NCBI RefSeq assembly: GCF_022458985.1
Contig: NC_061778.1
Span: 1,815,501-1,879,500 of the forward strand
DNA: 64,000 nt
Direction of reading: 5' to 3'
From: Mugil cephalus
Taxonomy: Eukaryota; Chordata; Actinopteri; Mugiliformes; Mugilidae
A program made the position numbers and the translations under genes. This document shows positions 58,745 through 64,000 of the stretch, piece by piece. Position 1 is the first letter of the stretch. Each line of letters opens with the position of its first letter. The notes under the pieces were generated by a model. It ran no database searches. It saw only the letters and a program-made list of their open reading frames with translations, and had not been told where the DNA came from.

Positions 58745-59498
58745 CGCTTCTTTCTGTGCTGTATTATATTAACATTTTGCACCGATCCGATCTGAGCTAG
58801 GCCCTGAAAAGCCTGACTCCATCATATCTGAAGGATCTCATAGTACCATATTGTTCCAGCAGATCACTATGATCTCAAAGTTCAGGTCTACTTGTGGTTC
58901 CTAGAATTTAAAACAGTAGATGCACTACTTTCTCCCCTCTCTGGCACCAAACATCTTTTTGTGGGCGTATCTGGGCTGAAGTGCTGAAGTTCAAAACTAC
59001 ATCTGTTGTCTTGGTCTCATCAACCTGCCCAGTCTTCATGGCCTGGAGTTGTCCACTCCTACAACTGCAAAAGAGGAATTCCAAGGACACAAAAAAATCT
59101 TTTCAGAGAAAAGATCTTTGTGCTTATTTTAAGAATTTCTGTCAAGCAAAATAAACTTAACCCGTTGGCATTTTTTTTTTCTTAATACAAGATGATTTGA
59201 TTGAATATAAGAATATTTTGCTTCTCTCTAGTAATGCTGTTTTTGCACTCCTACCTGGAGGAACAATTCTTCACCCTGCCCATGATTCCTCTTATACTCT
59301 CAAACTGGCCATGACATCATCAGCTATATCTTGTATTATTAGATTCTACGCGTTTCCTTCAGTTAGATGTTTCTGTGACAGATTTATCTAGTTTCTCATA
59401 CTCTTCTTTTCTCTTTCTTCTAGGTTCCAGACTGGTTTTTGTAAAGTGTCTTGATACATTTTGTATTGATGCTATATAAATGAATTGAATTGAATTAA
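58745..59498 (+). mobile_element. LINE 3' end (Rex1-like), interrupted
   Basis: At 58790-58910 the plus strand gives YLKDLIVPYCSSRSL-type residues in broken frame (Rex1 C-terminal tail, as at 27.2 kb). At 59215-59498 is a 3' untranslated region with TGTAAAGTGTCTTGATAC, TTGATGCTATATAAATG and a short (AATTG)n tail. The 58920-59160 part does not fit and may be another insertion. Confidence 0.65.
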
Positions 59499-59504
59499 CG
59501 TTTC

Positions 59505-59590
59505 CCAGCAGAACAATCGTCACAAGATGGTTTAAATGTTATTCACTTCTCCTGTCAGTGGTCATAATGTTGTAGCTGATGGGTGTAAAT
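59505..59590 (-). mobile_element. Tc1-like terminal fragment
   Basis: Minus-strand end of the same family as 4.4 kb. The plus strand shows TTTCCCAGCAGAACAATCG, TCACTTCTCCTGTCAGTGG, TCATAATGTTGTAGCTGATG and GGTG at the outer edge. It lies directly beside the Rex1-like tail. Confidence 0.68.
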
Positions 59591-61499
59591 ACAAGATAAT
59601 TTACCATTTAACCAGATATCTGTATGAGAATGTGTAGTTGTGTTGGTCAGTCATGTTTGAGTGTAATGATTTTGTCTGTCAAACACAAACACTGCTCAGT
59701 TTTAGACTCCATCTCCATCTCAATTAAGACTGTGACCATACATAGACCAGCAAGCTTTGACCTTGTCTTTGCATAATTGAGATGTCTCTGTTTCCTAAAG
59801 TGAACGACACCGTAAAAAGATATGAGTCATTTTTGGATCATTTACTGACAAATGGACCCTTTTCCCTTCACATACGAGGACTTGCTGTCCTCATTATCAC
59901 AGCTTCAGTTTCTCACCAACCAGCGGATAATGATCCTTCAGTACAGCTGCTTCCCAGAACAGAGAAGCTCCTCTGCACTCTAGTTTTCTGTGATATCTGA
60001 ACGATGGTCGTCCCACACTGTGCCACTCGTTGAAAGACAGAAGCAACATTGTTTTCAAGCCTTCAAGGACCGAAGGTCCCCACCGAGGAGAACAGCTGAA
60101 ATCAACATCACTGCCCAGGAGCAAAGCCAGAACTCTCAAAGGGTGCACACAGACGGCGCTGCAGAGAATCTGTAAAGCAAATGAATAAAAGTTAAATTTA
60201 AAATTTAAAGTCGTCATTTAGTGACCCCATCCTCATCCTGCTCAAATATACTGCACTCCACTGAGTTAGGAATTGAAAGAAAACAATTAAAATTAAGCGT
60301 CAAAAAAAAAAAACTTTCTGGGGAAGAAACTGAATATTAAGACATTTTACTTGACACATAGGCGTGTTTGTGTTGTGCATGGTCAAAATTAGTGGCGTCG
60401 TTCTCTGAATCCACTGTTCTGTGTAATAACTTTACTAGAACACACGTGTTCTGATTCTGGATGTGCGTTCTTTCAGATACAAGATTCAAGAAATGACAGC
60501 TGATATTTGCAGCTGGCCCCTTTGTTGCAGTCTCTGCTCTGTTCCATGCTCAGATTCGAATAGTGACTTCTCAGAACCGGTGGTTTCAACCCTTTTCACT
60601 AAGAACAGTCCAGTGTTTCCTTCTCTTCTCTTCCCCGGTGCTTTAACACATACTCACGCCTGCTGAGATGGTTCTGAATGTGGTTTGTAGCTTCTCTGTA
60701 CTCATTTAAACACCCACCAAAACCTGACTCTGAGTTATTATGTTGCATCCCACTGATGGTGTACTGTCATTCAAACCGTGCCTGCCCACACAAAATTTAC
60801 TTTGAGGAAATACAGAAATCACAAACTCTTGTGTGTGCCCTCACTGTCTCCTGCTGAGATCATGAGTCTGTGGGAACCGGCACAATTTCTGTAGACTGAT
60901 GTAAGTGATGAAGAAAAGCTGCTGAAGATCTTGTGAAACACTTGCGTGCTCTTACTCTGGACCTCGGCAATAAACCAAAAAGAGCAGAGACAGATTTCTT
61001 ATTTTCTTACGCTCTCTCTGCAGGAGTCACCGATCTTCTTTTGATTTGATTTGAGTCCTGTATCTATTCATCCTTTGCAAGAATGAAACAACCATTTCCA
61101 GTTTTTCCCTCTTCTTTGCCCACTTTTGAAATCCAGATGAATCAGACAACACCAAAGCGGAAAATAACTAAAAAAAAGACTCATTGGAAAAGGAGAAATA
61201 CAACAAATGTGCATTTGCACAAGAATGGAAGTTTGAGGTTTATAAATGGAGAGATGGGATGTACGTTGGACTTTTCACACCAGTGTCAGGCCTCATTTGC
61301 TCTAATAGGTGTAGATTAATACCTTTTAAGAATATTTAATACGATTGTTCACAATGACGAATTACCCCAAGGTCGATGCCAACCGTATCTGTAACACCAG
61401 CTTATGCCACCGTGATAGCAAACTGTTACTTATTTAATAATAAAATAAAATACCCTGTGTGTACCTGGTGCCAGTTCCATGTGTTTTAAGATAATCCTT
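59591..61499. other. no recognisable gene
   Basis: A minus-strand frame of 106 codons at 59897-60217 is not recognised. A poly-A run lies at about 60303-60313. Confidence 0.4.
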
Positions 61500-61620
61500 T
61501 AAGATAAACTAATCCTTTAAGGAAAGATAATCCTTTTAATTTATTCCACAATAGGGAAATTTGCAGTGTTGCAGCAACATGAAATATGAAGGAAACATAA
61601 ATATGTGTTTTAAAATGTGT
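61500..61620 (-). mobile_element. LINE 3' tail (RTE-like)
   Basis: AAAGATAATCCTTTTAATTT and ATTCCACAATAGGGAAATTT, then GCAGTGTTGCAGCAAC, is the reverse complement of the common AAATTTCCC-TGTGGGAT-AATAAAGGATTATCT tail. TAATCCTTTAAG words are repeated three times in front. Confidence 0.65.
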
Positions 61621-61637
61621 TTGCAGTGTAGGCCTCT

Positions 61638-61910
61638 TAAATAAGGATGGGTATCCAAAAGACACCGAAAAAAGGCAACTGGACTAGGACTGGATCTACA
61701 AATCCAGTTGCGTTTTGGATTACCATGACCTGGATGTCTGAGAACCTTCACAGATCATTAAGGTTTTATCTGGTAAAGGTGTCAAACCAGTTTTGAAATG
61801 GTGCCGGTGATTAAAGAATGGAAAATAAACAAACTTGTTGAAAAAAGGTGCCTTTTAGACATTTTGTGATGTGTACATTGAACAAAATATTAATTTAAAT
61901 CATTAAAATG
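61638..61910. repeat. GGGATGGGTATC-type repeat fragment
   Basis: It begins AAGGATGGGTATCCAAAAG and contains AAATCCAGTTGCGTTTTGG and GACATTTTGTGATGTG, shared (inverted) with 57.1 kb. Probably the same family as the outer element at 56837. Confidence 0.4.
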
Positions 61911-62221
61911 CAACTAAGAAATAAATTAACCAGTATAAAATAAAATTCCCAACAATGTCGACAGATGTTTAATCTAAGTCCAGGTGTTACCTCCCTTGTT
62001 GCAGGTTGCTGAGTCTGCATCTTTTCAGATATGGATTTTGTTTTACTACAATGTGAAATATGGCTACCACTCACCATTTTACCAAACATTTGTCACCTTT
62101 TATGAATGTGCTGTTAATTCTTGTAACTGGTTCTGTCATCCACAACATTTCACTGCACAGAAAACTCTAACAAATAAACCTGAGTCTGAATCTACGCAGA
62201 CAGGCTACATTCACCATATAT

Positions 62222-62462
62222 TCACACGTGAGGTCGATGCCGCGGGAGCTGAACGCCGCTGAAGACGCTTGAAATCAGTCTATGTTTGGACAGTAGCTCC
62301 CATCTCAAAGCATGCATGAGTTCAAAGCTGTCATCGCTGCAGAGGAATCGTACTACAGATGGAAAGAAAGTGTCTAAATATAGGGGGCTGTCTTTTATTA
62401 AATCATGAAGCATGTGGACACTTTCTGATGCTATATATGATTCATCGTGACTTAACAAAGTG
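62222..62462 (-). CDS. Candidate terminal exon, unknown protein
   Basis: An 80-codon minus-strand frame that reads like real protein: LLSHDESYIASESVHMLHDL, then DSPLYLDTFFPSVVRFLCSD and ALRWELLSKH, ending at TGA (62222). The alternation of leucine-rich helices and short D/P turns recalls HEAT/armadillo-like repeats, but I recognise no family. Just upstream is CCACTTTTTGATTTTTTC and TGCCTGTAG, a fair splice acceptor that places the frame in phase 0. A real exon would be the last of a gene lying to the right. It could also be chance or a pseudogene fragment. Confidence 0.33.
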
Positions 62463-63025
62463 TGCAAACACTACAGGCATGGGATTTACTTTATGAAAAA
62501 ATCAAAAAGTGGAATCCATTTTTATGATATTATCACATTATGGAGGCCACTCACAATGTATTATTAATGTGTGAAGTGAATTCATGTGGAGTGTCAACAT
62601 GAATATCTAATAAGAAACACGTTGAAAAGCCTTTCACGCAGTTTTTTTTTTTTTATATTCCATTTATTTGGAGTTTGTTCTTTTTTGTGTAGCTATAATC
62701 AGAGTGATAATTATGCAAATACTAATTTGGTGTCTAATAATTACACAATCAGTTTCTTATAATCTTAAGGAAGCTGCATACATTAAAGATGAGAACAGCT
62801 GTAGCCTTGTGATCCTTACAATCAGACATCTCACTGTGTTTTAAAGTGCAGGTAAAAATATGCTAATTCTGATGACGTGTTCCGGACACGAAAATGATTG
62901 TTGTGTAATTATGTTTAGTGCAGTCACAACACTTGAATGTCAAGTACTCTTCACAATAAAAAGGAAAGACGCATGTGGCGTTGCTGTTTGGAGGCAAACA
63001 TGTCACCGCTGCTGGGAGTGTGTAC
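62463..63025. other. no gene recognised; octamer-bearing AT-rich patch
   Basis: 62685-62830 holds ATAATTATGCAAATACTAAT, an exact ATGCAAAT octamer with flanking TAATT cores, in otherwise AT-rich DNA. If the flanking minus-strand frames are exons, this would be intronic. Confidence 0.35.
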
Positions 63026-63344
63026 CTACACGTCCTGTCCTTTAAAGTAAAAACATGAAAAAGAAGTCGGGGCTTTAAAGACGGATCTGGTGTTGGTGCA
63101 GTCGTCCTCTGTCTGCGTCTGCTGTGTGGAGACGGGTGACAGCAGTATCTTAAAGCTGTTGTAAGAAAAGCCTTTCGACTCAAAGCTTCCGTCTTGAATC
63201 TTAACACCTGCTTGGAAATCCTGGTCCCTGGTGAGTCTGAACTCCGGTGGCCTCCACTCCGCTTCAGTCTGTGGGGATTTATCTGAGCCGATGACCTGAG
63301 TCTGGTTTAGTCTGAAAGTTACCTCCATGTGGGTGAAGTGGTCA
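63026..63344 (-). CDS. Candidate exon, unknown protein
   Basis: A minus-strand frame of 100 codons from an internal ATG at 63328. Upstream, the frame stays open for five codons (DHFTH) to a weak acceptor-like TAATTAACAG. The product is mixed and charged: EAEWRPPEFRLTRDQDFQAG, VKIQDGSFESKGFSYNSFK, ending with FKGQDV at TAG. A TAG|GTACAC donor-like site lies right at the stop. The composition looks like coding sequence but I cannot name it. It may belong with the frame at 62222. Confidence 0.33.
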
Positions 63345-63379
63345 CTGTTAATTATTCATAGTTCCATGTTTCGGTCCAG

Positions 63380-63545
63380 TGGATCATTCATTAATTTTCT
63401 GTAACTGTCTATCCCAGCTGTCATTGGGCCAGAGGTGGGGTACATCCAGGACAGGTCTCCAGTCTGTCTCTGTTGGGGAAGTCAGAGAACCCATGCAGAC
63501 ACAAGGAGAACATGCAAACTCCACGTACAAAGAGCTCAGTCGACC
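63380..63545 (-). mobile_element. SINE-like repeat
   Basis: On the plus strand: TTTTCTGTAACTGTCTATCC, CAGCTGTCATTGGGCCAGAG, GTGGGGTACATCCAGGACAG, GTCTCCAGTCTGTC, then a deletion to CATGCAGACACAAGGAGAAC and ATGCAAACTCCACGTACAAA. It is a minus-strand copy with an internal deletion of its middle. Confidence 0.75.
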
Positions 63546-64000
63546 AATGGAGCATGTAGCCAGTAGCTCCATTAGCTGATTTGTATCTTTTTAGTTTATT
63601 TTTACTGTGTTATTGGTTGTTTTGTCTGACTTGTCCTTGATTTTCTGTGCTTTGAACCAATCAACATGGTTTTTGGCCATTTTTGTCTTTTCATGCTGCT
63701 TTTAGTTTCTTTTTTGCTGTGCCGTTAGTTGAGGCGTTAGTTGAGACGTTCGACGAAGCAGCTGTTGTGTCCATTGGTGTATTCCAGAGATCAGCTGTTA
63801 GCGCTGTCCGTGTCCCCTGAGCTGCCCGGAGGGAGGCCTGAGATTCCCACTGAACTTCAGAAGAGGAAGTGCTGGTAATGAAGGTGAAGTGAAAGAGCGG
63901 AGGAGATGGTTCGGGTCGACGGTCAACGTGAGGTCTTTGGCAGCAGAACGGACCGACTGCGTGCACTTGATGGTACTTTGTGTTTTGAGGAGTCGTGGGT
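63546..64000. other. unassigned right edge, CpG-enriched at the end
   Basis: CpG becomes more frequent from about 63720. A 91-codon minus-strand frame (63691-63966) ends in a Thr/Ser/Asn-rich run (SSNVSTNASTNGTAKKK). A second minus frame is also open here. It may be the next exon or promoter region of the gene suspected at 62.2-63.3 kb. Nothing is recognised. Confidence 0.3.

Overview
The window looks like gene-poor nuclear DNA of a bony fish, most likely a spiny-rayed teleost. It is AT-rich, largely CpG-poor and has no long open reading frame that I recognise as a host protein. It is dotted with decayed copies of elements typical of teleosts: Tc1-like DNA transposons, non-LTR (LINE) 3' ends with GATT or TTGAA tails, a tRNA-headed SINE, hAT-like non-autonomous elements, and long microsatellites. 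The taxonomic call is inference from this repertoire. No bacterial operon, CRISPR array, rRNA or snRNA gene was seen.

The best-supported genes are six tRNA-Trp (CCA) copies in two arrays. Three lie on the + strand (12.9-13.9 kb) and three on the - strand (29.5-30.5 kb). The arrays point at each other and share spacers and a block beyond the tRNAs, so they are the two arms of an inverted duplication about 15 kb apart. Three copies (13794, 29504, 30462) are identical over 72 nt. Two carry two substitutions each, and one (30001) has eight changes and looks like a pseudogene.

Layout. 0-12 kb: Tc1-like and LINE relics, a SINE, a TAACGCGTTAC-type repeat, and an apparent solo LTR nested in an older repeat. 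12.7-14.3 kb: tRNA array A. 14.3-29.2 kb: LINE 3' ends, SINEs, telomere-like palindromic DNA, a CpG island with a strong splice-donor match (21.36-21.66 kb), a LINE split by another insertion, a hAT-like element and a long GT tract. 29.25-30.55 kb: tRNA array B. 30.6-53 kb: mostly unrecognised sequence with scattered transposon relics, including a 603-bp element with perfect 12-bp inverted ends and a 280-bp hAT-like element with a perfect 8-bp target duplication. 53.5-54.3 kb: a CpG-rich block open on both strands, of unknown nature. 56.8-62 kb: more nested repeats. 62.2-63.3 kb: two unrecognised minus-strand reading frames that may be exons of a gene extending off the right edge.

Protein-gene entries are therefore few and low in confidence. 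Repeat family names come from remembered family features and were not checked against a library.
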